Shown one piece after another: positions 1-7,256 of a stretch of DNA of 7,264 nt. The first letter of the stretch is position 1; each line of letters begins with the position of its first letter. This stretch comes from Thiomonas sp. FB-Cd (GTDB taxonomy: Bacteria; Pseudomonadota; Gammaproteobacteria; Burkholderiales; Burkholderiaceae_C). The DNA lies in contig NZ_JPOE01000003.1 in NCBI RefSeq assembly GCF_000733775.1, forward strand, positions 1 to 7,264, read 5' to 3'. The notes beneath the pieces were generated by a model, which searched no databases, was not told the origin of the DNA, and saw only the letters and a list, made by a program, of their open reading frames with translations. The translations under genes and the position numbers were made by a program.

Positions 1-237
1 TTGAGTTGGTCTTCGATAACAGTGACCACCGCATCACCGGAGCTTCGGTCAGTACACGGAAATCGCCGTCAAGCGGGTACTCACGCGCGACGGCACGTCT
101 AGCTATTTCATCAATAACCAGCTTGTGCGCCGGCGTGACGTCCAGGACATTTTCTTGGCACCGGACTTGGGGCTCGCTCCTACGCCATCATTGGGCAGGG
201 CACGATCACACGCATCATCGAATCGCGCCCCGAGGAG

Positions 238-849
238 TTGCGGGTGATGTTGGAAGAAGCAGCGGGCGTATCCAAATACAAGGAACGCCGGCGCGAAACC
301 GAAAACCGCCTCCTCGGCACGCGTGAAAACCTGCTCCGGGTCAATGACATCCTGCGTGAGCTGGAAAGTCAGCTCGACAAGCTGGAACAGCAGGCTGCCG
401 TCGCGCAGAACTTCCGCAGGCTTCAGGAACAACTGGAAACGAGCCAGCATGGACTGTGGTTGCTGCGTTGGAGGGAAGCGCAGGATCGGCAGGATCGCAT
501 CGCGCAGGATTCGACCCTGGCGCTGAATGCCCTTGAGGCAAAGACGTCGGAATTGCGCGCTGCCGAATCTGAGCTTGAAGCGCTGCGCCAGGCCCAATAT
601 GCCGCGACCGATGCGCTGGGCATCGCACAGGCCAATCTCTATGCTGCCCAGGCGGAAGTGCGCGCCTTGAAGCCGAAATCCGCTATGTGGTTGACGCGCG
701 CGACCGCGCTCAGCGGGGCCAACTCGAGCTGCAGTCCCAGCACGCACAATGGCAGGCACGCCAGCAAGAAGCGCTGCGAGATTCGGAGATGGCAACTGCG
801 AAGTTGGCCGACGCGGAGCTTGCGCAGGCCGAGGCCGAGGGGCGAGTGA
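238..849 (+). CDS. smc: SMC fragment: end of N-terminal head and start of first coiled coil (left arm)
   Basis: Genuine SMC frame from about 155 to 660; the ATG-like start at 238 is internal. It reads [18 protein letters not shown], the strand leaving the ATPase head, then a heptad-rich, Glu/Gln/Leu coil with [16 protein letters not shown]. After 660 a lost G puts the frame out, so the tail (from about [10 protein letters not shown] onward) is not real protein. Confidence 0.75.
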   Translation: MRVMLEEAAGVSKYKERRRETENRLLGTRENLLRVNDILRELESQLDKLEQQAAVAQNFRRLQEQLETSQHGLWLLRWREAQDRQDRIAQDSTLALNALEAKTSELRAAESELEALRQAQYAATDALGIAQANLYAAQAEVRALKPKSAMWLTRATALSGANSSCSPSTHNGRHASKKRCEIRRWQLRSWPTRSLRRPRPRGE

Positions 850-1268
850 GCGAGCAGATGGACCAAATTCCTGCGCTCGAGGCTCGCCTGGCCGACGCGC
901 AATTGAAGGCAACCGAGCAGCGCTTGCAGGCCGCCGCCGCACAACAGCGCTTGCAAGTGGAGGCGGAGCGTCAGCGCGCCTTGGCCAACAGCTCCAGCAG
1001 ATCGAGCAGCGGATGCAGCGCCTGCAGGCGGAGCGTCGCAGCTTGCACAAACCCGACAGCCTGCGTCTTGACGACCTCGGCCGGCAGCAAAGCAGGTTGG
1101 CCGCCGAGCGCGATGGAGCGCAGGCGCGTCAACAAGAACTGCATGAGCAACTGCCCGTTCTGCAACAAATTCGTCAGGAGCAGCAAGCAGCCGCGCAGGA
1201 AACCGCTTCTGCGCTGGCATCAACCATCGCGCGCGTGCACGCGCTCAAGGCGTTGCAGGACAAGGTGA
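687..1268 (+). CDS. smc: SMC fragment: first coiled coil (left arm)
   Basis: The true frame continues here from about 661 to 980 with [18 protein letters not shown] and [18 protein letters not shown], an Ala/Gln/Glu-rich coiled coil without other motifs. A lost C near 979 breaks it at ERQRAL, and the Ser/Arg/Cys-rich remainder is out of frame. The partner arm reads this junction with a different base missing, and together they give [12 protein letters not shown]. Confidence 0.7.
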   Translation: MVDARDRAQRGQLELQSQHAQWQARQQEALRDSEMATAKLADAELAQAEAEGRVSEQMDQIPALEARLADAQLKATEQRLQAAAAQQRLQVEAERQRALANSSSRSSSGCSACRRSVAACTNPTACVLTTSAGSKAGWPPSAMERRRVNKNCMSNCPFCNKFVRSSKQPRRKPLLRWHQPSRACTRSRRCRTR

Positions 1269-1738
1269 TGACGCAGGGGCGCATTCAACCGTGGCTGGCG
1301 CGCCATGGGCTCGAGGGCATGGCGCGGTTGTGGACGCGCATCCATATCGAGCCAGGATGGGAAACCGCCCTTGAAGCCGCGCTGCGCGAGCGATTGGCCG
1401 CGCTTGAGGTGCATTCCCTGGATGCCATGGCTGGATTCGCCGCCGACCCGCGCCGGCGAAACTCACTTTTTTTGCAGCACCGCAGGCGCTGCCCCATGTC
1501 GAACGCCAATGGGCTGCAGCCACTGGCGAGTCTGCTGAACTACGTGGACCCGGGTTGCGTGCCGTGCTCGACGAGTGGCTGGCCCTGGTCTTTACTGCCG
1601 AATCGGTCGAACAGGCCATACGGTACCGCACGGGGCTGCCGGCCGGTGCCATGCTGGTCACCCGCGAGGGCATGCTGTGAGTCGCCACAGCGTGAGTCTT
1701 TATGCTGCGGACAGCGAGCAGGCCGGCATGTTGGCTAG
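749..1738 (+). CDS. smc: SMC fragment: end of first coil and hinge entry (left arm)
   Basis: Only about 982-1449 is in the true frame. It holds the end of the coil ([35 protein letters not shown]) and the first half of the hinge dimerisation domain, [11 protein letters not shown] and [19 protein letters not shown]. The Gly/Arg-rich front and the Cys/Arg-rich end are out-of-frame sequence. The break near 1450 lies in a CCG repeat. Confidence 0.7.
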   Translation: MAGTPARSAARFGDGNCEVGRRGACAGRGRGASERADGPNSCARGSPGRRAIEGNRAALAGRRRTTALASGGGASARLGQQLQQIEQRMQRLQAERRSLHKPDSLRLDDLGRQQSRLAAERDGAQARQQELHEQLPVLQQIRQEQQAAAQETASALASTIARVHALKALQDKVMTQGRIQPWLARHGLEGMARLWTRIHIEPGWETALEAALRERLAALEVHSLDAMAGFAADPRRRNSLFLQHRRRCPMSNANGLQPLASLLNYVDPGCVPCSTSGWPWSLLPNRSNRPYGTARGCRPVPCWSPARACCESPQRESLCCGQRAGRHVG

Positions 1739-2150
1739 AGCACAGGAAATCGACAACTTGGAGCGCCAGGTCAAGGCGCAGCAGATCCTCGCTGACGACA
1801 CGCGCAGCACGGCGTTGCAGGCGGATGCGGCCTGGAGCCAAGCTCAGGAGCAGGCGGCTGCGGAGAGTCGCCGCATGCAGACGCTGACCCATCAGTTCCA
1901 CGCGGTTCAGGTGGAGTGGCTCAAATTGCAACAGCAGCAGCAGGAATCAGTGAGTCGCGCTGAACGCCTGGATGCTGACCTTGGCGAGTTGGACGCGCAA
2001 GCCGAGGAGCTCTCGGCCAGTCAGGCCGAGAGCGAGGCTCGTTTTGAGCAACTCGACGCCGATCTCGCGCGGTGCCAGCAGGCCCAAGCGGACCTTGATG
2101 GTGATGTGCTACGTGAGCAGGCTGGGTTGCCGCGGCGCGCTCCAGCCTGA
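1575..2150 (+). CDS. smc: SMC fragment: hinge exit and second coiled coil (left arm)
   Basis: The true frame runs from about 1671 ([19 protein letters not shown], end of the hinge) to about 2129. It continues as coil: [17 protein letters not shown], a five-glutamine run coded at 1929-1943, and ELDAQAEELSASQAESEA. Residues before 1671 are out of frame; the true reading upstream ([20 protein letters not shown]) lies in another frame at 1497-1668. Confidence 0.72.
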   Translation: MAGPGLYCRIGRTGHTVPHGAAGRCHAGHPRGHAVSRHSVSLYAADSEQAGMLARAQEIDNLERQVKAQQILADDTRSTALQADAAWSQAQEQAAAESRRMQTLTHQFHAVQVEWLKLQQQQQESVSRAERLDADLGELDAQAEELSASQAESEARFEQLDADLARCQQAQADLDGDVLREQAGLPRRAPA

Positions 2151-2152
2151 GA

Positions 2153-3328
2153 TTGCTGGAGCAGACCCAGGCCGAGGCCCTGTATGCGATACGCAGCTTG
2201 GAGCAGCGTCGAAGTGACTCTGCCAGAATGGCTGAAACCGCGAAGCAACAGCTCGCTGAACTCGCGGCGCGATTGCAAGCAGTTGACGAGGAGCTGACAC
2301 GCCTAAGCGATGCCACGGCCCGCGCAGGCCTTCAGGATGCGCTTGCGGCTCAGCAACGTAGTCAAGAGCATTTGGCCAGTCGACGTGCTGAACACGACGA
2401 ATTGGCCGCACGCTTACGCACGCTGGAGGAGTTCCGGGTGCAATTGGAGCGCGAAGCGGAGCCGCTGCGCGGCGCCATCACAGCGCGCCAACTGGAGGAG
2501 CAGGAGGCCAGGTTGCAGGCTGAGCAGTATCGCCAGATGCTGGCCGATGCGCAGGTTGATGTGGAGCAGCTTGCCGCGCGCCTACCGTCGGACTGCAAGC
2601 CCGAGGAGCTAGGGCGCGAAACGCAGCGCCTGAATCGCGAGATCGCCGCGCTCGGCGCGGTCAACCTTGCCGCGCTCGACGAGCTCGGTCACGCGCGCGA
2701 GCGCAAGGAGTTTCTCGATGCGCAGCTCGATGACTTGGAGCAGGCTGCCCGCACGCTCGAAGACGCCATCCACAAGATTGACGCCGAAACACGCGAGCAA
2801 CTCCGCCTGACTTTCGACCAGGTCAACACACACTTCGGGCGCGTGTTTCCGGAGCTTTTCGGGGGCGGTGCGGCACGCCTCATCATGACGGGTGATGAGA
2901 TTCTGGATGCCGGCGTACAGGTTATGGCACAGCCACCTGGCAAGCGCAACAGCACCATCCATTTGCTGTCTGGTGGCGAGAAGGCGCTGGTGGCAATTGC
3001 GCTAGTCTTCGGTATCTTTCACCTAACCCGGCGCCATTTTGCATTCTCGACGAGGTGGACGCTCCACTGGATGACGCCAACACCGAGCGTTTTGCCAAGC
3101 TTGTGGAAGCCATGTCGGGAGCGACGCAGTTCCTGTTCATCTCACACAATAAGATTGCGATGGAAATGGCAGAACAGCTGGTGGGCGTCACGATGCAGGA
3201 GCAAGGTGTTTCCCGCTTGGTTGCAGTGGACATGGACACGGCGGCGCAATTGGCAGAAGCTGCAGCCTAAACATGCGGCCCGCACCGAGAAGCTCGTGGT
3301 GCGGAGGTCTATCGGCCAAGCACGCTAG
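2153..3328 (+). CDS. smc: SMC fragment: second coiled coil and C-terminal head with signature motif (left arm)
   Basis: This is the longest correct stretch in the left arm, in the true frame to about 3024. Coil [17 protein letters not shown] and [17 protein letters not shown] leads to the conserved [35 protein letters not shown] and ABC signature [21 protein letters not shown] lost T at 3024 then breaks the frame immediately before Walker B, so the Arg/Trp/Ser-rich tail is not real. Confidence 0.82.
   Translation: MLEQTQAEALYAIRSLEQRRSDSARMAETAKQQLAELAARLQAVDEELTRLSDATARAGLQDALAAQQRSQEHLASRRAEHDELAARLRTLEEFRVQLEREAEPLRGAITARQLEEQEARLQAEQYRQMLADAQVDVEQLAARLPSDCKPEELGRETQRLNREIAALGAVNLAALDELGHARERKEFLDAQLDDLEQAARTLEDAIHKIDAETREQLRLTFDQVNTHFGRVFPELFGGGAARLIMTGDEILDAGVQVMAQPPGKRNSTIHLLSGGEKALVAIALVFGIFHLTRRHFAFSTRWTLHWMTPTPSVLPSLWKPCRERRSSCSSHTIRLRWKWQNSWWASRCRSKVFPAWLQWTWTRRRNWQKLQPKHAARTEKLVVRRSIGQAR
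3055..3270 (+). CDS. smc: SMC fragment: Walker B end, D-loop, switch histidine and C-terminus (left arm)
   Basis: The frame is restored after the break at 3024. Upstream of the nominal start the same frame already reads [13 protein letters not shown], so the start here is internal. [38 protein letters not shown] and the end AAQLAEAAA match the C-terminal SMC head; the histidine of ISHNK is the ABC switch residue. TAA is at 3268-3270. Confidence 0.85.
   Translation: MDAPLDDANTERFAKLVEAMSGATQFLFISHNKIAMEMAEQLVGVTMQEQGVSRLVAVDMDTAAQLAEAAA
3280..3304 (+). other. GC-rich hairpin after smc (left arm copy)
   Basis: CCGCACCGAG and CTCGTGGTGCGG around AAG form the same stem-loop as in the right arm, with two bases missing from the left side. 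The two arms have different imperfections here; a merged version would give a perfect 12-bp stem of CCGCACCACGAG with its complement. No T-run follows. Confidence 0.5.
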
Positions 3329-3337
3329 ACGCATGAG

Positions 3338-3905
3338 TCAAGACATGACCGAGCTGTAGCGCGATGAACCGAGAGCTTCACCGAGCGGTGACACTTCGTG
3401 ACAAACTCTGAGTATTCGATCGCATTGAGCGCTCCGCTGCGGCTGGCCAACTGCACGCCAGCCTGTAGTTCCGCGTAGCGCTCCGAGGGTTGTAGCGTCT
3501 CCCACAAACCCGATTGCGCATTGCGCCCCCCGAACAGTAAAGCTTGTTCCGACACGCGCAATGCGCGGCATGCGCGACAGTAGAGATTCGCCAGGTACTG
3601 GCTGCTCGAACATGAAACTGGCAATGGCGTCGATAAGCGGATCAATGCGCAGCGCTGGTGGCCGCAGGCGGGTGGGCTCTGCAGACGCGAGTTGTGGCTC
3701 GACGTACTGCGGCTCACCATCGAGTCCCGGCTCCCTTTGCACATCGCGGCCGCAGCAGTGCCCGGCTCGTCGCCCATGAGCGGGCCGCGCCCTCGGATCG
3801 CGGCCGACGTCGCCTCAGCTGCCAGGATTGCCAGAGATTGAATGCCACGACAGCAGCAATGATCAGCGCGCCCACTACTAGCAAGGCCTGCTGCAATTGA
3901 CCCAT
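3338..3905 (-). pseudogene. zipA: zipA-like FtsZ-anchoring division protein; frameshifted and 3'-truncated
   Basis: ZipA is an inner-membrane protein that binds the FtsZ C-terminal tail and tethers the Z-ring. ATG at 3905-3903, 8 nt after a GAGGA ribosome binding site, starts MGQLQQALLVVGALIIAA, a transmembrane anchor (residues ~5-25) followed by basic WQLRRRRPR. The frame shifts near 3780-3775 and again near 3740 into QREPGLDGEPQYVEPQ, a short acidic, proline-containing linker. Then comes the FtsZ-binding domain, with IDPLIDAIASFMFEQPVPG, a shift near 3530, GLWETLQPSERYAEL and LASRSGALNAIEYSEFV. A further shift near 3395 precedes the end. Normal ZipA domains continue past EFV for several dozen residues; here the sequence meets the repeat junction at ~3332 and ends, so the stop at 3338-3340 is probably not the real one. 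The linker is short, as in betaproteobacterial homologues. Only one reading exists, so the shifts cannot be cross-checked. smc-zipA is a common proteobacterial order. Confidence 0.85.
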
Positions 3906-3913
3906 GGATATCG

Positions 3914-3918
3914 TCCTC
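3914..3918 (-). promoter_or_regulatory. Ribosome binding site of the zipA-like gene
   Basis: The - strand reads GAGGA followed by 8 nt (cgatatcc) and then ATG. This spacing supports the chosen start, after which the transmembrane anchor begins at about residue 5. The site lies in the spacer, just inside the boundary of the right arm. Confidence 0.75.
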
Positions 3919-3927
3919 GTTCGTCGT

Positions 3928-4860
3928 CTAGCGTGTTGTCGGGTGGGCCGATAGACCTCCGCACCACGAGCTTCTCGTGCGGCCCGCATGTTTAGGCTGC
4001 AGCTTCTGCCAATTGCGCCGCCGTGTCCATGTCCACTGCAACCAAGCGGGAAACACCTTGCTCCTGCATCGTGACGCCCACCAGCTGTTCTGCCATTTCC
4101 ATCGCAATCTTATTGTGTGAGATGAACAGGAACTGCGTCGCTCCCGACATGGCTTCCACAAGCTTGGCAAAACGCTCGGTGTTGGCGTCATCCAGTGGAG
4201 CGTCCACCTCGTCGAGAATGCAAAATGGCGCCGGGTAAGGTGAAAGATACCGAAGACTAGCGCAATTGCCACCAGCGCCTTCTCGCCACCAGACAGCAAA
4301 TGGATGGTGCTGTTGCGCTTGCCAGGTGGCTGTGCCATAACCTGTACGCCGGCATCCAGAATCTCATCACCCGTCATGATGAGGCGTGCCGCACCGCCCC
4401 CGAAAAGCTCCGGAAACACGCGCCCGAAGTGTGTGTTGACCTGGTCGAAAGTCAGGCGGAGTTGCTCGCGTGTTTCGGCGTCAATCTTGTGGATGGCGTC
4501 TTCGAGCGTGCGGGCAGCCTGCTCCAAGTCATCGAGCTGCGCATCGAGAAACTCCTTGCGCTCGCGCGCGTGACCGAGCTCGTCGAGCGCGGCAAGGTTG
4601 ACCGCGCCGAGCGCGGCGATCTCGCGATTCAGGCGCTGCGTTTCGCGCCCTAGCTCCTCGGGCTTGCAGTCCGACGGTAGGCGCGCGGCAAGCTGCTCCA
4701 CATCAACCTGCGCATCGGCCAGCATCTGGCGATACTGCTCAGCCTGCAACCTGGCCTCCTGCTCCTCCAGTTGGCGCGCTGTGATGGCGCCGCGCAGCGG
4801 CTCCGCTTCGCGCTCCAATTGCACCCGGAACTCCTCCAGCGTGCGTAAGCGTGCGGCCAA
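3928..4860 (-). CDS. smc: SMC fragment: end of second coil and C-terminal head with signature motif (right arm)
   Basis: True frame from 4860 down to about 4238: [47 protein letters not shown] and [15 protein letters not shown] (signature at 4296-4273). A lost A at about 4237 then breaks it just before Walker B. The left arm lost the neighbouring T instead. Residues after the break, running past the smc stop to 3928, are not real protein. Confidence 0.8.
   Translation of the reverse strand: MAARLRTLEEFRVQLEREAEPLRGAITARQLEEQEARLQAEQYRQMLADAQVDVEQLAARLPSDCKPEELGRETQRLNREIAALGAVNLAALDELGHARERKEFLDAQLDDLEQAARTLEDAIHKIDAETREQLRLTFDQVNTHFGRVFPELFGGGAARLIMTGDEILDAGVQVMAQPPGKRNSTIHLLSGGEKALVAIALVFGIFHLTRRHFAFSTRWTLHWMTPTPSVLPSLWKPCRERRSSCSSHTIRLRWKWQNSWWASRCRSKVFPAWLQWTWTRRRNWQKLQPKHAGRTRSSWCGGLSAHPTTR
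3957..3982 (-). other. GC-rich hairpin in the smc-zipA gap (right arm)
   Basis: In + orientation CCGCACCACGAG (3959-3970), a CTT loop and CTCGTGCGG (3974-3982) form a stem with a two-base bulge. It starts about 10 bp after the smc stop. No T-run follows in the direction of transcription (aggtctatcgg), so it does not look like a standard intrinsic terminator. It could be an intercistronic mRNA structure. Confidence 0.5.
3992..4207 (-). CDS. smc: SMC fragment: Walker B end and C-terminus (right arm)
   Basis: Identical in translation to the left-arm segment at 3055-3270: [25 protein letters not shown] and AAQLAEAAA with TAA at 3994-3992. The start is internal, because the same frame extends upstream to about 4235 through ILDEVD. 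No amino-acid difference between the arms over these 71 residues argues against diverged paralogues. Confidence 0.85.
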   Translation of the reverse strand: MDAPLDDANTERFAKLVEAMSGATQFLFISHNKIAMEMAEQLVGVTMQEQGVSRLVAVDMDTAAQLAEAAA

Positions 4861-4870
4861 TTCGTCGTGT

Positions 4871-5686
4871 TCAGCACGTCGACTGCCAAATGCTCTTGAC
4901 TACGTTGCTGAGCCGCAAGCGCATCCTGAAGGCCTGCGCGGCCGTGGCATCGCTTAGGCGTGTCAGCTCCTCGTCAACTGCTTGCAATCGCGCCGCGAGT
5001 TCAGCGAGCTGTTGCTTCGCGGTTTCAGCCATTCTGGCAGAGTCACTTCGACGCTGCTCCAAGCTGCGTATCGCATACAGGGCCTCGGCCTGGGTCTGCT
5101 CCAGCAATCTCAGGCTGGAGCGCGCCGCGGCCAACCCAGCCTGCTCACGTAGCACATCACCATCAAGGTCCGCTTGGGCCTGCTGGCACCGCGCGAGATC
5201 GGCGTCGAGTTGCTCAAAACGAGCCTCGCTCTCGGCCTGACTGGCCGAGAGCTCCTCGGCTTGCGCGTCCAACTCGCCAAGGTCAGCATCCAGGCGTTCA
5301 GCGCGACTCACTGATTCCTGCTGCTGCTGTTGCAATTTGAGCCACTCCACCTGAACCGCGTGGAACTGATGGGTCAGCGTCTGCATGCGGCGACTCTCCG
5401 CAGCCGCCTGCTCCTGAGCTTGGCTCCAGGCCGCATCCGCCTGCAACGCCGTGCTGCGCGTGTCGTCAGCGAGGATCTGCTGCGCCTTGACCTGGCGCTC
5501 CAAGTTGTCGATTTCCTGTGCTCTAGCCAACATGCCGGCCTGCTCGCTGTCCGCAGCATAAAGACTCACGCTGTGGCGACTCACAGCATGCCCCTCGCGG
5601 GTGACCAGCATGGCACCGGCCGGCAGCCCGTGCGGTACCGTATGGCCTGTTCGACCGATTCGGCAGTAAAGACCAGGGCCAGCCAC
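4871..5686 (-). CDS. smc: SMC fragment: hinge exit and second coiled coil (right arm)
   Basis: True frame from about 5627 to 4941. It starts in the hinge at [19 protein letters not shown], where this arm keeps the GGGG that the left arm shortened at 1668-1670. It then runs through the coil without the left-arm break: [18 protein letters not shown] reads cleanly across the position equivalent to 2129. A lost base near 4940 ends it after LTRLSDATA. Confidence 0.8.
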   Translation of the reverse strand: MAGPGLYCRIGRTGHTVPHGLPAGAMLVTREGHAVSRHSVSLYAADSEQAGMLARAQEIDNLERQVKAQQILADDTRSTALQADAAWSQAQEQAAAESRRMQTLTHQFHAVQVEWLKLQQQQQESVSRAERLDADLGELDAQAEELSASQAESEARFEQLDADLARCQQAQADLDGDVLREQAGLAAARSSLRLLEQTQAEALYAIRSLEQRRSDSARMAETAKQQLAELAARLQAVDEELTRLSDATAAQAFRMRLRLSNVVKSIWQSTC

Positions 5687-5722
5687 TCGTCGAGCACGGC
5701 ACGCAACCCGGGTCCACGTAGT

Positions 5723-6166
5723 TCAGCAGACTCGCCAGTGGCTGCAGCCCATTGGCGTTCGACATGGGGCCAGCCGCCTGCGGTGCTGCAAAAAAAGTGA
5801 GTTTCGCCGGCGGCGGTCGGCGGCGAATCCAGCCATGGCATCCAGGGAATGCACCTCAAGCGCGGCCAATCGCTCGCGCAGCGCGGCTTCAAGGGCGGTT
5901 TCCCATCCTGGCTCGATATGGATGCGCGTCCACAACCGCGCCATGCCCTCGAGCCCATGGCGCGCCAGCCACGGTTGAATGCGCCCCTGCGTCATCACCT
6001 TGTCCTGCAACGCCTTGAGCGCGTGCACGCGCGCGATGGTTGATGCCAGCGCAGAAGCGGTTTCCTGCGCGGCTGCTTGCTGCTCCTGACGAATTTGTTG
6101 CAGAACGGGCAGTTGCTCATGCAGTTCTTGTTGACGCGCCTGCGCTCCATCGCGCTCGGCGGCCAA
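5723..6166 (-). CDS. smc: SMC fragment: end of first coil and first half of hinge (right arm)
   Basis: True frame from about 6180 ([20 protein letters not shown]) to about 5817. It contains the coil [17 protein letters not shown], then the hinge start [16 protein letters not shown] and [17 protein letters not shown], to AGFAAD. The break near 5816 falls in the same CCG repeat as in the left arm but removes a different base; the tail is out of frame. Confidence 0.75.
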   Translation of the reverse strand: MAAERDGAQARQQELHEQLPVLQQIRQEQQAAAQETASALASTIARVHALKALQDKVMTQGRIQPWLARHGLEGMARLWTRIHIEPGWETALEAALRERLAALEVHSLDAMAGFAADRRRRNSLFLQHRRRLAPCRTPMGCSHWRVC

Positions 6167-6603
6167 CCTGCTTTGCTGCCGCCGAGGTCGTCAAGACGCA
6201 GGCTGTCGGGTTTGTGCAAGCTGCGACGCTCCGCCTGCAGGCGCTGCATCCGCTGCTCGATCTGCTGGAGCTGTTGCCAAGGGCGCGCTGACGCTCCGCC
6301 TCCACTTGCAAGCGCTGTTGTGCGGCGGCGGCCTGCAAGCGCTGCTCGGTTGCCTTCAATTGCGCGTCGGCCAGGCGAGCCTCGAGCGCAGGAATTTGGT
6401 CCATCTGCTCGCTCACTCGCCCTCGGCCTCGGCCTGCGCAAGCTCCGCGTCGGCCAACTTCGCAGTTGCCATCTCCGAATCTCGCAGCGCTTCTTGCTGG
6501 CGTGCCTGCCATTGTGCGTGCTGGGACTGCAGCTCGAGTTGGCCCGCTGAGCGCGGTCGCGCGCGTCAACCACATAGCGGATTTCGGCTTCAAGGCGCGC
6601 CAC
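5995..6603 (-). CDS. smc: SMC fragment: patches of first coiled coil (right arm)
   Basis: Two parts are in the true frame: 6603 to about 6545 ([19 protein letters not shown]) and about 6275 to 6183 ([18 protein letters not shown] through LRLDDLG). Between and after them the reading is displaced by one-base losses at about 6543 and 6181. It is not a separate protein. Confidence 0.6.
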   Translation of the reverse strand: MARLEAEIRYVVDARDRAQRANSSCSPSTHNGRHASKKRCEIRRWQLRSWPTRSLRRPRPRASERADGPNSCARGSPGRRAIEGNRAALAGRRRTTALASGGGASARPWQQLQQIEQRMQRLQAERRSLHKPDSLRLDDLGGSKAGWPPSAMERRRVNKNCMSNCPFCNKFVRSSKQPRRKPLLRWHQPSRACTRSRRCRTR

Positions 6604-7256
6604 TTCCGCCTGGGCAGCATAGAGATTGGCCTGTGCGATGCCCAGCGCATCGGTCGCGCATATTGGGCCTGGCGCAGCGCTTCAAGCTCAGATTCGGCAG
6701 CGCGCAATTCCGACGTCTTTGCCTCAAGGGCATTCAGCGCCAGGGTCGAATCCTGCGCGATGCGATCCTGCCGATCCTGCGCTTCCCCCCAACGCAGCAA
6801 CCACAGTCCATGCTGGCTCGTTTCCAGTTGTTCCTGAAGCCTGCGGAAGTTCTGCGCGACGGCAGCCTGCTGTTCCAGCTTGTCGAGCTGACTTTCCAGC
6901 TCACGCAGGATGTCATTGACCCGGAGCAGGTTTTCACGCGTGCCGAGGAGGCGGTTTTCGGTTTCGCGCCGGCGTTCCTTGTATTTGGATACGCCCGCTG
7001 CTTCTTCCAACATCACCCGCAACTCCTCGGGGCGCGATTCGATGATGCGTGTGATCGTGCCCTGCCCAATGATGGCGTAGGAGCGAGCCCCAAGTCCGGT
7101 GCCAAGAAAAATGTCCTGGACGTCACGCCGGCGCACAAGCTGGTTATTGATGAAATAGCTAGACGTGCCGTCGCGCGTGAGTACCCGCTTGACGGCGATT
7201 TCCGTGTACTGACCGAAGCTCCCGGTGATGCGGTGGTCACTGTTATCGAAGACCAA
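6117..7256 (-). CDS. smc: SMC fragment: N-terminal head and first coiled coil (right arm)
   Basis: Best view of the N-terminal head. The frame is open from the right edge ([18 protein letters not shown]) through [38 protein letters not shown] and [18 protein letters not shown] to about 6658 ([10 protein letters not shown]), about 200 residues with no break. It is displaced from 6655, and in the true frame again from about 6420 to 6278 ([18 protein letters not shown]). The nominal start at 7256 is internal to the gene; Walker A lies beyond the edge. Confidence 0.85.
   Translation of the reverse strand: MVFDNSDHRITGSFGQYTEIAVKRVLTRDGTSSYFINNQLVRRRDVQDIFLGTGLGARSYAIIGQGTITRIIESRPEELRVMLEEAAGVSKYKERRRETENRLLGTRENLLRVNDILRELESQLDKLEQQAAVAQNFRRLQEQLETSQHGLWLLRWGEAQDRQDRIAQDSTLALNALEAKTSELRAAESELEALRQAQYARPMRWASHRPISMLPRRKWRALKPKSAMWLTRATALSGPTRAAVPARTMAGTPARSAARFGDGNCEVGRRGACAGRGRGRVSEQMDQIPALEARLADAQLKATEQRLQAAAAQQRLQVEAERQRALGNSSSRSSSGCSACRRSVAACTNPTACVLTTSAAAKQVGRRARWSAGASTRTA

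Larger units (their letters stand above)
3..3270 (+). pseudogene. smc: smc, chromosome partition ATPase; 5'-truncated and frameshifted (left arm)
   Basis: SMC is the cytoplasmic condensin ATPase that, with ScpA and ScpB, compacts and segregates the chromosome. Reading begins at GAG (3-5), giving [11 protein letters not shown], about residue 80 of an SMC, so the Walker A P-loop is outside the window. In order follow: rest of the N-terminal head with the IIGQG segment and [20 protein letters not shown] (to ~310); first coiled coil (~310-1250); hinge with [11 protein letters not shown] (~1258-1670); second coiled coil (~1680-2640); C-terminal head with LSGGEKAL (2966-2989), Walker [12 protein letters not shown] (3043-3075), ISHNK (3139-3153) and TAA at 3268-3270. 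Frame breaks lie near 39, 152, 660, 980, 1450, 1487-1495, 1669, 2129 and 3024. Almost all are one-base losses that the other arm or protein conservation repairs, so I infer sequencing error rather than gene decay. The composite of ~1,090 codons plus ~80 missing fits the usual ~1,170-residue family length. Confidence 0.93.
1..3331 (+). repeat. Left arm of a large inverted repeat (smc copy)
   Basis: This arm is the reverse complement of 3925-7264, apart from scattered one-base indels, one clear substitution (472) and a 7-nt length difference near the inner end. The match starts at the first base, where the partner arm overhangs by only 3 bases. It ends at the 11-bp block cacgctagacg (3321-3331), whose complement cgtctagcgtg lies at 3925-3935; beyond these points the two sides stop matching. 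The zipA-like gene in the spacer runs on naturally from the other arm, so this arm is inferred to be the copied or misjoined half. Confidence 0.96.
3332..3924. other. Single-copy spacer (loop) between the two arms
   Basis: These 593 bp have no counterpart elsewhere in the window. They contain the zipA-like coding sequence and its ribosome binding site on the - strand, directly downstream of the right-arm smc. On the + strand I find no convincing gene. The left edge (3331/3332) is the discontinuity where zipA is interrupted; the right edge (3924/3925) is natural sequence. Confidence 0.85.

Noticed and set aside
103..1050. Long - strand open frame (315 codons) opposite the left smc arm
   Set aside because: Arg/Ala/Cys-rich antisense reading of GC-rich coiled-coil codons with no recognisable domain. 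The other strand carries conserved SMC sequence, and a mirror fragment appears opposite the right arm.
1669..1680. Apparent premature stop (TGA at 1678-1680) in the left-arm hinge
   Set aside because: Caused by GGG in place of GGGG at 1668-1670; the right arm has four Gs and reads through as [10 protein letters not shown].
1245..1931. Long - strand open frame (228 codons) opposite the hinge and second coil
   Set aside because: Antisense shadow of SMC with low-complexity composition; its counterpart at 5330-5800 on + is shorter because indels differ, showing no constraint.
1929..1944. CAG-type triplet run coding five glutamines
   Set aside because: Too short to be a meaningful repeat. It lies inside the Gln-rich coiled coil, and both arms have the same length here.
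3280..3304. Intrinsic terminator after smc
   Set aside because: The stem is strong, but no T-run follows in either arm and zipA begins closely downstream on the same strand; kept only as a hairpin.
3561..3900. + strand open frames in the spacer (72 and 80 codons)
   Set aside because: They are antisense to the zipA-like gene, have no domain or convincing ribosome binding site, and are Arg/Ser-rich.
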